This document shows positions 8,516 through 17,494 of a DNA stretch of 64,000 bases, piece after piece. The notes below the pieces were generated by a model, which was not told the DNA's origin, ran no database searches, and saw only the letters and a list, made by a program, of their open reading frames with translations. Both the position numbers and the translations under genes were made by a program. This DNA comes from Parabacteroides sp. PM6-13 (GTDB lineage: Bacteria > Bacteroidota > Bacteroidia > Bacteroidales > Tannerellaceae). The stretch is taken from positions 62,001 through 126,000 of the forward strand of contig NZ_JARXWF010000010.1 in the NCBI RefSeq assembly GCF_029892605.1. The letters run 5' to 3'. Each line of letters opens with the position of its first letter. Within the stretch, counting starts at the first letter, position 1.

Positions 8516-9545
8516 CTTTCTTCATCCGGTCAAGATACTGGTCGCTGAAGTCCACCTTTAGTTCAACCCAGAGGGGTAGATGGTCGGACATCTGGAAGGT
8601 ACGCCATTTGGACATATAGTAACTCGTGATCTCTTTCTCGGTTTTCCCTTCGGTATTCTTTTTGTCGAAATAGGGACGATAGGTCGCCAAGTCCTGGGGT
8701 GTGTAAACCGATTGGGTGAAATTGAAGGCACCTGCCCGCTGATCTTTCTCCGAAAAGACAGTCATCGTTTTATCCAATTTGAGGTTGAAGGCGATCTGAT
8801 CGTAATGCTTGGTACCGCCCAAATCGGAAGGGTGCTCCTTGATGCAATCGGGGACGCTGAATCCCCCCTTCTCCAAGGCTTCCATCGTGGCGTCTTTGCA
8901 ATTGGGGATATTGAAATCGCCCAGTAGGATATAGCTGGTGTCCTCTTTCTGTGAGCGCTTGGTCAGGAATTCGGCAATCGAAGCGATCTCAGCTACCCGT
9001 CGCGGGTCGACACCACTCGATTTGCCATAATAGATATGTACCGTAACAAGATGAAACTTAAACCATCCCGCCTGAAAAGCTACACAGAAAGGGGTACGGG
9101 CAAACTGTTCCTCGCCCTGTATGAGTTTCGTTTTCGGAAGTACTATCTCTCCCGCCAGTTTGCGGAAAAAGATTTTGTTTTTGTCATACAAGAAAGCGGT
9201 TCGCTCGCCTCCTCCCGCAGTGCCGTCCGTGCTATCGGTCACGATATAGTCCCAGTTGCGTCCCATCAGCGACATCACCTTTTCCAGTCCTTTCAGATTG
9301 GACGATACCTCCTGGATCGCAATCAGGTCGAAGCGGCTCAGGATCTCTGCGATGTAAAAGAAACTCTCCAGTCGACGATTGTCACCAAATTCGCGGATAT
9401 TCCACGTGGCCAACAACAGGGTTTCCGACGCCGTCTTGGCCGGAATGTCGCGGTCTAACTGTTTGCGCAGCAATCGCAGTTTATCAATCGTACGCAACTG
9501 TTCCGCTTTCTCTCTAATGTTCTTGATTGGTTTGTAGTAGGGCAT
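8502..9545 (-). CDS. Endonuclease/exonuclease/phosphatase family protein
   Basis: This 347-residue protein carries the EEP (DNase I-like) fold signatures in order: TWNIREFGDN (metal-binding Asn), AIQEVSS (catalytic Glu), the central YILLGDFNIPNC (Asp/Asn), and the terminal SDHLPLWVEL (Asp-His). There is no signal peptide, so it is probably cytoplasmic. The substrate cannot be told from sequence; the family includes nucleases and phospho-ester phosphatases. It stands alone, convergent with the glycoside hydrolase. A TATATTTG -7 box on the minus strand (9570-9563) lies 17 bp before the ATG. Confidence 0.85.
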   Translation of the reverse strand: MPYYKPIKNIREKAEQLRTIDKLRLLRKQLDRDIPAKTASETLLLATWNIREFGDNRRLESFFYIAEILSRFDLIAIQEVSSNLKGLEKVMSLMGRNWDYIVTDSTDGTAGGGERTAFLYDKNKIFFRKLAGEIVLPKTKLIQGEEQFARTPFCVAFQAGWFKFHLVTVHIYYGKSSGVDPRRVAEIASIAEFLTKRSQKEDTSYILLGDFNIPNCKDATMEALEKGGFSVPDCIKEHPSDLGGTKHYDQIAFNLKLDKTMTVFSEKDQRAGAFNFTQSVYTPQDLATYRPYFDKKNTEGKTEKEITSYYMSKWRTFQMSDHLPLWVELKVDFSDQYLDRMKKEIEG

Positions 9546-9562
9546 ATGTTTTTCATTTTATG

Positions 9563-9570
9563 CAAATATA
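9563..9570 (-). promoter_or_regulatory. -7 box for the EEP-family gene
   Basis: TATATTTG on the minus strand lies just upstream of the ATG at 9545. No TTTG -33 element sits at the usual distance, so only the -7 match is claimed. The remaining AT-rich gap to 9890 holds no gene. Confidence 0.4.
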
Positions 9571-9807
9571 ATCAAAGCCAAAAGCTATTCAAGCTTACCC
9601 GCCGATTAACGGGCTTGATCCGCTATTTTTTTTACGATCGGACACTTATTGAAGAAAGTGATCATTTTGTTGTATTTTTTACTTTTCGCCACTTGAAGAG
9701 GTTGTAAATTCTGATCAAAAGTTGTTTAATCTATTAAAATAGTAAAGGATTCTATTGACTCTTCAAAAAACATTTTGAAAATAACCATCTCCTTTTTTTC
9801 TCCTTTA

Positions 9808-9815
9808 TACATTTG
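9808..9815 (+). promoter_or_regulatory. -7 box upstream of the sigma factor gene
   Basis: TACATTTG matches TAnnTTTG and lies about 75 bp before the ATG at 9890. The nearest TTTG upstream (9774-9777) is about 30 bp away, longer than usual, so the -33 element is uncertain. Confidence 0.4.
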
Positions 9816-9889
9816 CATATTCATTTATGCGATAGGGGATATACCACAAGTAAAATAAGTAATAACAGCGTTTTTTTAATCTACTTACA

Positions 9890-10399
9890 ATGACAGCTTT
9901 ACAATTTCAAACAAAATTGATTGGTTTACAGGACAACCTGTTTAGCTTCGCACTTTCATTAACCGCAAACAAAGAAGATGCAATGGATCTGGTTCAAGAC
10001 ACAACTCTAAAAGTATTAGACAACCAGGATAGATTTGTTGACAACACCAATTTCAAAGGTTGGGTGATGACCGTTATGCGCAATATCTTCATTAATAATT
10101 ACAATCGAGTAGTTCGCGTAAATACAATCATTGATGCAAGTACCAATCTGTATAATGTAGAAGCGATTACACATTCCGGGTTCGATACACCGGAAGGAAC
10201 CTGTGATATTAATGAAATCAGCAGAGCCATAAAAGAATTAAACGAAGAAATGAAAACACCCTTCGCTTTATATATAAGTGGTTATAAATATGAGGAGATT
10301 GCCGATCTGTTGGATATTCCCGCAGGAACGGTTAAGAGCCGCATTTTTGCTGCCCGTCAGCGTTTACAAAAAGAATTGAGCGACTATTATACCTATTGA
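9890..10399 (+). CDS. RNA polymerase sigma factor, sigma-70 family (ECF-like)
   Basis: This 169-residue protein has region 2 at about residues 12-80 (LFSFALSLTANKEDAMDLVQDTTLKVL, then NFKGWVMTVMRNIFINNYN). Region 4 lies at about 108-165, with the HTH YEEIADLLDIPAGTVKSRIFAARQRL. Only these two regions are present, as in ECF factors. No anti-sigma (FecR-like) gene or TonB receptor is adjacent, so it is not an obvious sigma/anti-sigma pair. This type is widely conserved and stand-alone in Bacteroidales. The regulon cannot be inferred. Confidence 0.9.
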   Translation: MTALQFQTKLIGLQDNLFSFALSLTANKEDAMDLVQDTTLKVLDNQDRFVDNTNFKGWVMTVMRNIFINNYNRVVRVNTIIDASTNLYNVEAITHSGFDTPEGTCDINEISRAIKELNEEMKTPFALYISGYKYEEIADLLDIPAGTVKSRIFAARQRLQKELSDYYTY

Positions 10400-10410
10400 T
10401 AGTCGCCCCG
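10380..10410 (+). terminator. Rho-independent terminator of the sigma factor gene
   Basis: A perfect 8-bp stem, GCGACTAT (10380-10387) with ATAGTCGC (10399-10406), encloses an 11-nt loop and overlaps the last codons and stop. It is followed by CCCGTTTTA. Its position between convergent genes fits a terminator. Confidence 0.55.
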
Positions 10411-10421
10411 TTTTATGTAGC

Positions 10422-11384
10422 TTAAAATATTCCGCCTTTATAAAGATCATCGAAGTTGGCCTGTCCCCCCGGAGAGGCTTTTTCTTCGTCCGGTGCCAGA
10501 TCGAGCGCTGTCTGCCGATCTTTTTCCGCCCCTTCGGTGTCACCCAATAGTTGGCGAATCCGGGCACGTTCGGCATAAGCAGGCGCATATTCCTCATTGT
10601 GTTCGACTGCCTCATCGAGGATCTCCAGTGCTTCCTGAGGTTTTCCCTGCGCCACCTTCAGACGTCCCGCCAGTACATACGCCTCTTCACAGAAGGGATT
10701 GAGTGCCAATACCTCTTCATATTCCGCCTCGGCAGCCGCCTGATCGCCTAACAATTCATAGATCTGCCCCCGCAATAGATGAGCCGTTTCGTCGCCCTCT
10801 TCCACCAGGGAGATCACCTTCTCCACGTCCGCCAGGGCTTTTTCGCCCTCTTTCTTCTCCAATAGGATCCGGGCACGCACCAGGTAGGCATCGGCCATAT
10901 CCTCATTCAGCGCGATCGCTTGTGTCAGGTCGGCAATCGCTCCCTCCCACTCGTTGATCGTTCGTTTGGCTTTCGCACGCAGAAACCAGGCCAGGTGGTT
11001 CTCTTCCTCCAGCGCAATCACACGGTCGCAGTCGGCAATTGCCTCCCCATCACGGTCTAATAGGAAGAGGATATTGACGCGGGTCAATAGGGTATTCACA
11101 TGTTCGGGCTCCAAGTCGATCATCTCATCCACGACCTCCAAAGCGCTTTCGGCATCGTCTGCCATCGTATAGGCTGAAACCAGGTGACTCATGGTTTCAA
11201 AATCTTGCTGGATATGCAGGGCTTCTCTGAAGCATTTGATCGCGTAAGGGATCTGACGAATACGCATAGCACGTATTCCGTCGTACTTCAGGATATCGAA
11301 GTTTTTTAATTCGTCTTTCTGCAACCCTTCGGTGGTCGCCTCTTTTTTGCCCGAAGAAAACAAGGAGGAAAAGAAATTTGCCAT
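10422..11384 (-). CDS. Tetratricopeptide repeat protein
   Basis: This 320-residue acidic protein consists of about seven to eight TPR units from residue ~30 onward. Examples are AIKCFREALHIQQDFETMSHL, AIADCDRVIALEEENHLAWFL, AIADLTQAIALNEDMADAYLV and ALEILDEAVEHNEEYAPAYAE. A basic N-terminus (FFSSLFSSGKKEA) and a Gly-rich C-terminal tail (ASPGGQANFDDLYKGGIF) flank the repeats. There is no signal peptide or enzymatic domain, so it is probably a cytoplasmic scaffold. The region upstream of its start is filled by a large repeat array (11403-11697) that must contain its promoter or lie within its leader. Confidence 0.85.
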   Translation of the reverse strand: MANFFSSLFSSGKKEATTEGLQKDELKNFDILKYDGIRAMRIRQIPYAIKCFREALHIQQDFETMSHLVSAYTMADDAESALEVVDEMIDLEPEHVNTLLTRVNILFLLDRDGEAIADCDRVIALEEENHLAWFLRAKAKRTINEWEGAIADLTQAIALNEDMADAYLVRARILLEKKEGEKALADVEKVISLVEEGDETAHLLRGQIYELLGDQAAAEAEYEEVLALNPFCEEAYVLAGRLKVAQGKPQEALEILDEAVEHNEEYAPAYAERARIRQLLGDTEGAEKDRQTALDLAPDEEKASPGGQANFDDLYKGGIF

Positions 11385-11402
11385 AACACACTGCGTTTTG
11401 TT

Positions 11403-11697
11403 TAGTAGAAATTAAGAAGTTAAGAAGTTATCAGTCGCTGCGCTCCTTAGTAGTCAGAGAAATTATAGAAGTTAAAGAAGTCAAAGAAGTTATCAGTCGC
11501 TGCGCTCCTTAGTAGTCAGAGAAGTTATAGAAGTTAAGAAGTTAAAGAAGTTATCAGTCGCTGCGCTCCTTAGTAGTCAGAGAAGTTAAGAAGGTAAAGA
11601 AGTTTGATCGTTCCTTACTTCTTAACTTCTCTGACTTCTTTACCTTCTTTAACTTCTTTAACTTCTTAACTTCTATAATTTCTCTGACTTCTTTACC
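11403..11697. repeat. Intergenic tandem repeat array with complementary halves (AGTCGCTGCGCTCCTTAGTAG family)
   Basis: Three copies of a ~62-bp unit, with cores starting near 11430, 11492 and 11553, contain TCGCTGCGCTCCTTAGTAG flanked by purine-rich AAGAAGTTA blocks. The right third (about 11613-11695) is pyrimidine-rich (CTTCTTTAACTTCTTAACTTC) and complementary to the purine blocks. Transcripts through it could fold into a long imperfect hairpin. It fills the whole gap between the TPR gene start and the OadB stop. The same 19-mer family, with T for G, recurs at 48.6 kb. Confidence 0.9.
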
Positions 11698-11699
11698 AA

Positions 11700-12935
11700 T
11701 TATCCCAAGAAAGAAATCAACACCCCAGCGGCAACAGCAGAGCCGATCACCCCGGAGATATTACTCGCCATGCAATATTGCAGAACATGATTCTTCGGGT
11801 CGTGTTTCAGGGCTATCTCATTCGCCACGCGGGAGGCCATCGGAACAGCACTCAAGCCGGTTGCTCCAATCAGCGGATTGATCTTCTTTTGGGTGAAGAG
11901 ATTGACCAGCTTCACAAAGAAGATACCGCCTGTGATAGACAGCGCAAATGCCAGGAAGCCACCCACTACGATACCGATTGTCGTCCAGTTCAGGAAGGCT
12001 TCGGCCGTCATTGTCGCGCCGACGCAAAGACCCAGGAAGATGGTTGCTGTGTTCATGATGCTGTTTGAAATCGTATCGAACAGGCGGAACACATTCGAAC
12101 CCACCTCTTTGATCAGGTTACCGAACATCAGCATACCAATCAATGGCACGGCACTCGGTACAAATAGGGCAACAACGATAGTTACCGCTATCGGGAAGAT
12201 GATCTTCAATACCCGCATATTCTTAATCTCTGTGCCGGAAGGATATTTCTTTTCCTGTTCTTTCATGTTGATTTTTAGCTCCTTCTTGGTGCAGAAAAGG
12301 TTTACTACCAGCGGAATAATGACCGGAACAAGCGCCATATAGGAGTAGGCCGCAATAGCAATCGGTCCCAACAAATGAGGAGCCAGCTTGATGGTAGTAA
12401 AGATAGCCGTCGGACCGTCAGCCCCTCCGATAATACCTAAGGAGGCAGCCTCTTTAGGTGTGAAGCCCATCAGGATGGCTACCAGCAATACGGTAAAGAT
12501 ACCCAACTGTGCTGCCGCGCCGAAGATAGACAAGCGTAGGTTACGAAGCATCGGTCCAAAATCGGTCAACGCCCCCACACCCATAAAGATAATAGGAGGC
12601 AGGAAGCCCGTCTTGATCAACATATAATAGAGGAAATTCATAATGCCCAACTCATGCGCAATGTCATGCAACGGCATCTCCCATATATTCTTCATGACGC
12701 CATGCACCATGATCATCCCGTTCTCGTCGGCCTGAGCAATGCCCATCTCGCCGCCCGGGAAGTTCGCCAACAACACGCCGAAGGCAATCGGAATAAGCAG
12801 CAATGGCTCGTACTCCTTTTTGATGCCCAGGTAAAGCAGTATGATAGCGATGGCATACATGACAAGGAACTGCGGTTCGGCAATGATATCACCGAACGCA
12901 GTCATTTCATATAGATTCTTAATTATATCGCCCAT
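11700..12935 (-). CDS. oadB: Sodium-translocating decarboxylase beta subunit (OadB-like)
   Basis: This 411-residue polytopic membrane protein is the carboxybiotin decarboxylase/Na+ channel subunit. It has about nine to eleven hydrophobic segments and the family motifs GVGALTDFGPMLRN and GIIGGADGPTAIFTT, plus NTATIFLGLCVGATM. It decarboxylates carboxybiotin on the alpha subunit and exports Na+. Its start overlaps the stop of the alpha gene (TAATG at 12935), giving tight coupling. The order gamma-alpha-beta matches known oad operons. Whether the substrate is oxaloacetate or methylmalonyl-CoA depends on the alpha subunit. Confidence 0.9.
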   Translation of the reverse strand: MGDIIKNLYEMTAFGDIIAEPQFLVMYAIAIILLYLGIKKEYEPLLLIPIAFGVLLANFPGGEMGIAQADENGMIMVHGVMKNIWEMPLHDIAHELGIMNFLYYMLIKTGFLPPIIFMGVGALTDFGPMLRNLRLSIFGAAAQLGIFTVLLVAILMGFTPKEAASLGIIGGADGPTAIFTTIKLAPHLLGPIAIAAYSYMALVPVIIPLVVNLFCTKKELKINMKEQEKKYPSGTEIKNMRVLKIIFPIAVTIVVALFVPSAVPLIGMLMFGNLIKEVGSNVFRLFDTISNSIMNTATIFLGLCVGATMTAEAFLNWTTIGIVVGGFLAFALSITGGIFFVKLVNLFTQKKINPLIGATGLSAVPMASRVANEIALKHDPKNHVLQYCMASNISGVIGSAVAAGVLISFLG

Positions 12936-14869
12936 TATTGTATCGTCATTATCAAGTCATCCTCAGAAACGGCGTCGCCCGGATTCAACAGGATAGCCGT
13001 CACCGTACCGCTACATTCGGAGCGCACCGCATTGTAGGTCTTCATGGCTTCTACATAGCAAAGGATATCGCCCTCTTTCACTGTATCGCCCACTTTCAAG
13101 GGTGTTTCGGAGGTATCTTTGGTTAAGAAGAATTTACCTTCCAATGGTGAAAGCACCTCTTCGCCTGCCCCAGCAGCAGCGGCCGGAGTGGCTGCACCAG
13201 GCGTTGCGGCCGGAGTAGCCGGAGCTGTTGGCATGGAAGCAGCCGATGCATTATTTGATGCATTATTTGAATCCCCAAAGGCTACCGTTACCTTATAGGC
13301 CTGGCCATTCACATCCACCGTCATCACCTGCGGAGTAGTCGGCAACGTCATAGCCGCAGGAGCGGCAGCGGCTGCCGGAGCCGGCTCAGCTTCTTTGACC
13401 TGTTCCGCTTTCCGTTTAGCGACATCGGCCAGGAACTCCACCTTCGCCTTGCCTGAACGGAAGGCTTCGTATTGCGCCGGGTGCATAGCATATTCGAAGA
13501 GCTCCTCATCGTCTTCGCCTGTTTCCCAGTGCTTTTCGTTCATCAGCTTGCGGTATTTATCCAGGGCATCGGGATAGTTCTTCTGCGGATCACCGGTAAA
13601 GAATTCACGTCCCTCAGCTTTTGCTTTCTCGATGATCTCGGGTGCCAACGGACCCGGCAGGCGACCTGCCTTTCCTAATATCATATCCCAGATATCATCG
13701 GCAATCATGCTCCAACGGGCTTTCCCTTTTTCCATCTGCATCACATTCATCATCGCCAGGTTCTTGACATACTGGCTGAAGGGCGTTACCAAAGGAGGAT
13801 AGCCTACCCGCGGCCATACATACGCCACCTCGTCGAACAGTTTGATCAATAACTGATCCTGTGTCATAAGCGGCAGGTTGTTCTTCAGTTTGGCTTTGTT
13901 GATTGATTCCAGGTTTTTATCCAGGTCAGCCATCAGGCTTCCCATCATACCTCCCGGCAATCCCGGTCCGATCAACAGCGAGTTCATCAGGCGGTTCTTC
14001 GGGCTGATATACAAGCCCAACCAATCGTCCATAAACTCCTGCACCATGCTGCGCACCTTCATATAAGCCTCCATATTGATCTCCGGCACGATATAACCGG
14101 CATCTTTCAACATCGCCTGTACGGTCAACAGATCAGCATGCCCCGTTCCCCAGGAAAGAGGCTCCATACCCACGTCGATATAGTCGCAACCGGCGTTACA
14201 AACCTCCAGGATAGAGGCCACACTGAAGCCGGGACCCGCATGGCTATGGTATTGAATGGGTATATGGGGATGTTTATCTTTGATATTCTTTACGATTTGC
14301 CCTAAAGAATGGGGGCGCCCGATACCGGCCATATCTTTGATACAGATCTCATCGGCTCCCAGATCGATCAATTCCAAGGCCATCTTGGTGTAATACTCTA
14401 CCGTATGGATTGGAGAATGGGTAATCGAAAGGGCTGCTTGCGAGATCATGCCAGCCTCTTTCGCATAACGGATAGAGGGGGCGATATTGCGCACATCATT
14501 CAGTCCGCAGAAGGTACGGGCAATATCCGTTCCCTGTGCCTGTTTCACCTGATAGAAGAGCTGACGCACATCATCGGGTACCGGACTCATGCGAAGACCG
14601 TTCAAGGCGCGGTCGAGCATATGTGTCTGAATACCGGCCTCGTGGAAAGGTTTTGTCCATTCACGTACCGCTTTATTTGGGTTTTCTCCGAAAAGTAAAT
14701 TGACCTGTTCAAATCCTCCTCCGTTGGTTTCTACTCGGGCGAAACAGCCCATCTCTATAATAGCCGGGGCAACCCGGGTCAACTGGTCGACTGTCGGAAC
14801 ATATTTCCCGGCACTCTGCCACATATCCCGGAAGACCAGACTAAATTTAATCTCTCTCTTCTTCATCAT
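12935..14869 (-). CDS. oadA: Oxaloacetate decarboxylase alpha subunit (carboxyltransferase plus biotin carrier)
   Basis: This 644-residue protein has an HMGL-like TIM-barrel carboxyltransferase domain at about residues 8-280, with CIKDMAG and the metal-binding segment YHSHAGPGFS. A PYC_OADA conserved domain spans ~300-480. An Ala/Pro-rich flexible linker covers ~490-575, and a biotinyl domain ~575-644 carries the biotin lysine in VEAMKTYNAV. It transfers the carboxyl group of oxaloacetate to biotin, and OadB then decarboxylates it. It lies 17 bp after oadG and overlaps oadB. The residue after the biotin Lys is Thr, where Met is usual. Confidence 0.9.
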   Translation of the reverse strand: MMKKREIKFSLVFRDMWQSAGKYVPTVDQLTRVAPAIIEMGCFARVETNGGGFEQVNLLFGENPNKAVREWTKPFHEAGIQTHMLDRALNGLRMSPVPDDVRQLFYQVKQAQGTDIARTFCGLNDVRNIAPSIRYAKEAGMISQAALSITHSPIHTVEYYTKMALELIDLGADEICIKDMAGIGRPHSLGQIVKNIKDKHPHIPIQYHSHAGPGFSVASILEVCNAGCDYIDVGMEPLSWGTGHADLLTVQAMLKDAGYIVPEINMEAYMKVRSMVQEFMDDWLGLYISPKNRLMNSLLIGPGLPGGMMGSLMADLDKNLESINKAKLKNNLPLMTQDQLLIKLFDEVAYVWPRVGYPPLVTPFSQYVKNLAMMNVMQMEKGKARWSMIADDIWDMILGKAGRLPGPLAPEIIEKAKAEGREFFTGDPQKNYPDALDKYRKLMNEKHWETGEDDEELFEYAMHPAQYEAFRSGKAKVEFLADVAKRKAEQVKEAEPAPAAAAAPAAMTLPTTPQVMTVDVNGQAYKVTVAFGDSNNASNNASAASMPTAPATPAATPGAATPAAAAGAGEEVLSPLEGKFFLTKDTSETPLKVGDTVKEGDILCYVEAMKTYNAVRSECSGTVTAILLNPGDAVSEDDLIMTIQ

Positions 14870-14886
14870 TTCTTCCCTGTTTGTTA

Positions 14887-15159
14887 CTATATTTTTTCGA
14901 TTTTTGTTACTTTTCCCTGTCCTCCTGTCGCAGCGCTTACGGCCGAAACAATAGCTGCCGTTTCCTGGTTGGATAGCCCGCCCGTCGCTGTAGTCGCCGC
15001 GCGCACCGGTGCCTGCTTCTTAATCACCACCTCTTCCGGCGCATATCGGTTCACCAGCACGATAAGTCCCTTCCCAAGGTATATGACAATAAGGAGGATA
15101 AGGAATACGGTAGCCGTACCAACTACCATCAACAAAAGTCCTGTCTGCATGTTTTCCAT
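14887..15159 (-). CDS. oadG: Sodium pump decarboxylase gamma subunit (OadG-like)
   Basis: This 90-residue protein has one N-terminal transmembrane helix (TGLLLMVVGTATVFLILLI) and a short cytoplasmic tail (EEVVIKKQAPVRAAT). This is the usual architecture of OadG, which anchors the alpha subunit to the membrane complex. It is the first gene of the gamma-alpha-beta operon. Identification rests on size, topology and position, since the family is poorly conserved. Confidence 0.85.
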   Translation of the reverse strand: MENMQTGLLLMVVGTATVFLILLIVIYLGKGLIVLVNRYAPEEVVIKKQAPVRAATTATGGLSNQETAAIVSAVSAATGGQGKVTKIEKI

Positions 15160-15389
15160 ATAATCAGATTTTAATTTAGGAGAGCTAAAAACGTATCTAA
15201 GAAATTGCCTTAAAAACCAATTGGAACAATTTTAGCCAAGTTAAAAACAGTTGCAAAAGTACAAAAATAGAGCAACTATCTACCCCGCTATTCATTAAAA
15301 AAATAAAAAAAAGAAAGATAGCCCTTGCTTTTGGCTTCTTTTTATAAGAAAAAAAACCTATTTGCTTAACATTTAATAGAATGAAATGG

Positions 15390-15397
15390 TATTTTTG
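15390..15397 (+). promoter_or_regulatory. -7 box upstream of the metallo-hydrolase gene
   Basis: TATTTTTG fits TAnnTTTG and ends 36 bp before the ATG at 15434. A TTTG at 15361-15364 is 25 bp away, slightly longer than the usual 17-23 bp spacer. Confidence 0.45.
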
Positions 15398-15433
15398 TAC
15401 CTCTTTGAATAGGACGACAGAAAAGAAGCGTAG

Positions 15434-16144
15434 ATGAAAAAGTGGGTCACAAAGAAGAGCGGCTATAAGGTGTATCGTGCCTTGTTTCATATGAGCAATG
15501 CCTTTCTGATCACCACACCGGAGCAGACAATCCTGGTCGATACCGGTTGGCGTTATGGACGAAACCCCCTCTGCCGGAACCTGAAACGACTGGGCATCTC
15601 CCATATCGACTACCTGATACTGACCCATACCCACCACGACCATGTCTCGAATGCCCGCTACCTGCAAGAGACCTACGACGCCAAGGTATGGGTGCATCAC
15701 GAGGGCGCAGAGATACTAAAAAAGGGCGAATCTGTCGTGCCCCAAGGAACCACCCGGATAAGTCGCCTGATAGCCCGTTTTATTGGAAGGCATATCAATC
15801 GTTTTGTGCATTATGATGCCTGCCTGCCCGACACGGCATTGCTCCCACCCTATTCTTTTCAAGCGGAAGGGATGAATATCCTTTTGATTCATACCCCCGG
15901 CCATTCGGACGATTCAATCAGCATCCTTGTCGACGACGAGATCGTGATTGCCGGGGATAGCCTCTTCGGCGTTTTCCCTCATTCCCTATTCCCTCCTTTT
16001 GCCAACGACACTTCGCGGCTCATCGAGAGCTGGAACAGGCTGTTGGAAACACCGGCACAGCTCTTTCTGCCGGCTCATGGCTTTCCTAAAAAGCGCCGGC
16101 ACCTGGAGAAAGCAGTGGCCTCACACAAACGGTCGATCAAATAG
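15434..16144 (+). CDS. MBL-fold metallo-hydrolase
   Basis: This 236-residue protein has the metallo-beta-lactamase fold. The zinc motif HxHxDH is seen in [14 protein letters not shown], a further His in [11 protein letters not shown], the bridging Asp in IAGDSLFG, and a late His in LPAHGFP. It probably acts as a cytoplasmic hydrolase of the glyoxalase II-like group; the substrate is unknown. Its 3' end overlaps the convergent queF gene by 24 bp, so no terminator separates them. Confidence 0.85.
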   Translation: MKKWVTKKSGYKVYRALFHMSNAFLITTPEQTILVDTGWRYGRNPLCRNLKRLGISHIDYLILTHTHHDHVSNARYLQETYDAKVWVHHEGAEILKKGESVVPQGTTRISRLIARFIGRHINRFVHYDACLPDTALLPPYSFQAEGMNILLIHTPGHSDDSISILVDDEIVIAGDSLFGVFPHSLFPPFANDTSRLIESWNRLLETPAQLFLPAHGFPKKRRHLEKAVASHKRSIK

Positions 16145-16579
16145 TCTTTTCTCTGCCAACGCCTCATATTTGCTGCCGGGACGTCCATAGTTGGCGTAGG
16201 GATAGATGCTGATACCTCCCCGGGGGGTAAACAGTCCGGTCACTTCAATATATTTCGGATCCATCAGTGCCACCAGATCTTTGAGGATGATATTGATGCA
16301 ATCCTCATGAAAAGCGCCATGGTTACGAAAGCTAAACAGGTAGAGCTTCAGGCTCTTGCTCTCCACCATACGGACATCAGGAATATAGTCGATGTGTATA
16401 GTGGCAAAATCAGGTTGTCCCGTGATAGGGCAAAGGCTGGTAAATTCCGGGCAATTAAAACGTACCCAATAATCGTTTTCCGGATGCCGGTTGGTGAATG
16501 CCTCCAATACTTCCGGGGCATAGTCTTGTTTATACACCGTCTTTCCTCCCAAAAGATGCAGTTCGTCTTCTCTTTTCAT
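16121..16579 (-). CDS. queF: NADPH-dependent 7-cyano-7-deazaguanine reductase QueF
   Basis: This enzyme reduces preQ0 to preQ1 in queuosine biosynthesis. The catalytic Cys is in [15 protein letters not shown], the catalytic Asp in IHIDYIPD, the NADPH-binding [13 protein letters not shown] motif is present, and HED appears in GAFHEDCIN. The length of about 152 residues fits the short unimodular (Bacillus-type) QueF. I prefer the ATG at 16579 ([12 protein letters not shown]), because the in-frame ATGs at 16591 and 16597 lie inside an intergenic repeat. It is downstream of queC and shares its promoter. Confidence 0.92.
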   Translation of the reverse strand: MKREDELHLLGGKTVYKQDYAPEVLEAFTNRHPENDYWVRFNCPEFTSLCPITGQPDFATIHIDYIPDVRMVESKSLKLYLFSFRNHGAFHEDCINIILKDLVALMDPKYIEVTGLFTPRGGISIYPYANYGRPGSKYEALAEKRLFDRPFV

Positions 16580-16636
16580 ATAATCATTCATTATCAATTA
16601 TCCATTACTCATTATCCATTGGAATTATCCATTAGG
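16580..16636. repeat. Short intergenic ATCCATTA/ATCAATTA repeat
   Basis: The gap between queC and queF is made of alternating TTATCCATTA and TTATCAATTA units. It is the same sequence family, in opposite orientation, as the array at 26242-26310. No other function is seen. Confidence 0.7.
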
Positions 16637-16637
16637 A

Positions 16638-17300
16638 TTATTTGCCCCTCCTATGCAAATAAGTCTCCAGCCCTTTCCTACGCAATGTGCAGGCCGGACA
16701 ATGCCCGCACCCGTCGGCAGGGATCCCATTGTAACAGGTAAGCGTTTGTTCGCGTATCAGATCCATCACGCCTAACTCGTCGGATAGCTCCCAGACGGCC
16801 GATTTGTCGAGGTGCATAAGCGGCGTATGCAAAACGAAGTGTTCGTCCATAGCCAGGTTGAGCGTCACGTTGAGCGAGCGGATAAACGTATCGCGGCAAT
16901 CGGGATAACCGCTGTAATCCGCTTCAGACACGCCCGCCACCAGGTTGAAAATGCCTTTTTTTCGCGCCAGGATAGCCGCAAAAGTAAGAAAGAGAAGATT
17001 GCGGCCGGGTACAAAAGTGTTTGGATAGCTGTCGGCCGGTTTCTCCTGATCCATCTCCATCGTAGGATCCGTAAGCGAATTAGGGGCTAATTGGCCTATA
17101 AGCGAGATGTCGAGCAGTTCGAAAGGTACCCCGGCATCGGCCGCGATGATACGCGCACGCTCTACCTCAAGCGAATGTTTTTGCCCGTATGTGAAGCAGA
17201 CGGTCTCTACTCTTGTGAAATGTTTCAATGCCCAGAACAGGCATGTAGTGGAATCCTGTCCGCCGGAAAAGCAGACCAGGGCAGCATCGGTATGTTTCAT
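16638..17300 (-). CDS. queC: 7-cyano-7-deazaguanine synthase QueC
   Basis: This 220-residue enzyme converts carboxy-deazaguanine to preQ0 with ATP and ammonia. The PP-loop [11 protein letters not shown] lies at the N-terminus. The zinc-binding cysteines are in [19 protein letters not shown] near the C-terminus. The start at 17300 (MKHTDAALV) is chosen because the longer reading from 17363 begins upstream of the predicted transcription start. It is the first gene of a queC-queF operon. I looked for a preQ1 riboswitch in the ~55-nt leader and did not find a convincing one. Confidence 0.93.
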   Translation of the reverse strand: MKHTDAALVCFSGGQDSTTCLFWALKHFTRVETVCFTYGQKHSLEVERARIIAADAGVPFELLDISLIGQLAPNSLTDPTMEMDQEKPADSYPNTFVPGRNLLFLTFAAILARKKGIFNLVAGVSEADYSGYPDCRDTFIRSLNVTLNLAMDEHFVLHTPLMHLDKSAVWELSDELGVMDLIREQTLTCYNGIPADGCGHCPACTLRRKGLETYLHRRGK

Positions 17301-17360
17301 TTTTCTTGTTTTTAATACGTGGTTAAGCAAGCACACGGAAAGGAAACCCCTTTCAAGGCA

Positions 17361-17392
17361 CAAAGATAATGAAAGTCGAATGCAGAGCCAAA
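17361..17392 (-). promoter_or_regulatory. queC: Promoter of the queC-queF operon
   Basis: On the minus strand there is TTTG (17392-17389), a 20-bp spacer and TATCTTTG (17368-17361). This is a close match to the Bacteroides -33/-7 consensus. It predicts transcription starting near 17355, which decides for the short QueC start at 17300. Confidence 0.65.
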
Positions 17393-17494
17393 CCCGTTTG
17401 AAGGTTGAGAGTAGGCGTTTCTTTACACCTGTGTGTGTGAGTCAACAAATGACATACAATAGGCAATTATTAGCTACAAACCGGGGGTATACTG

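Noticed and set aside
15197-15700. Minus-strand reading of 167 codons opposite the metallo-hydrolase
   Set aside because: It overlaps a well-supported MBL-fold gene and its -7 box. It shows no domain, and its C-terminal part translates an AT-rich intergenic region.
17301-17355. Looked for a preQ1 riboswitch in the queC leader
   Set aside because: The leader is short and lacks a convincing preQ1 hairpin plus A-rich tail.
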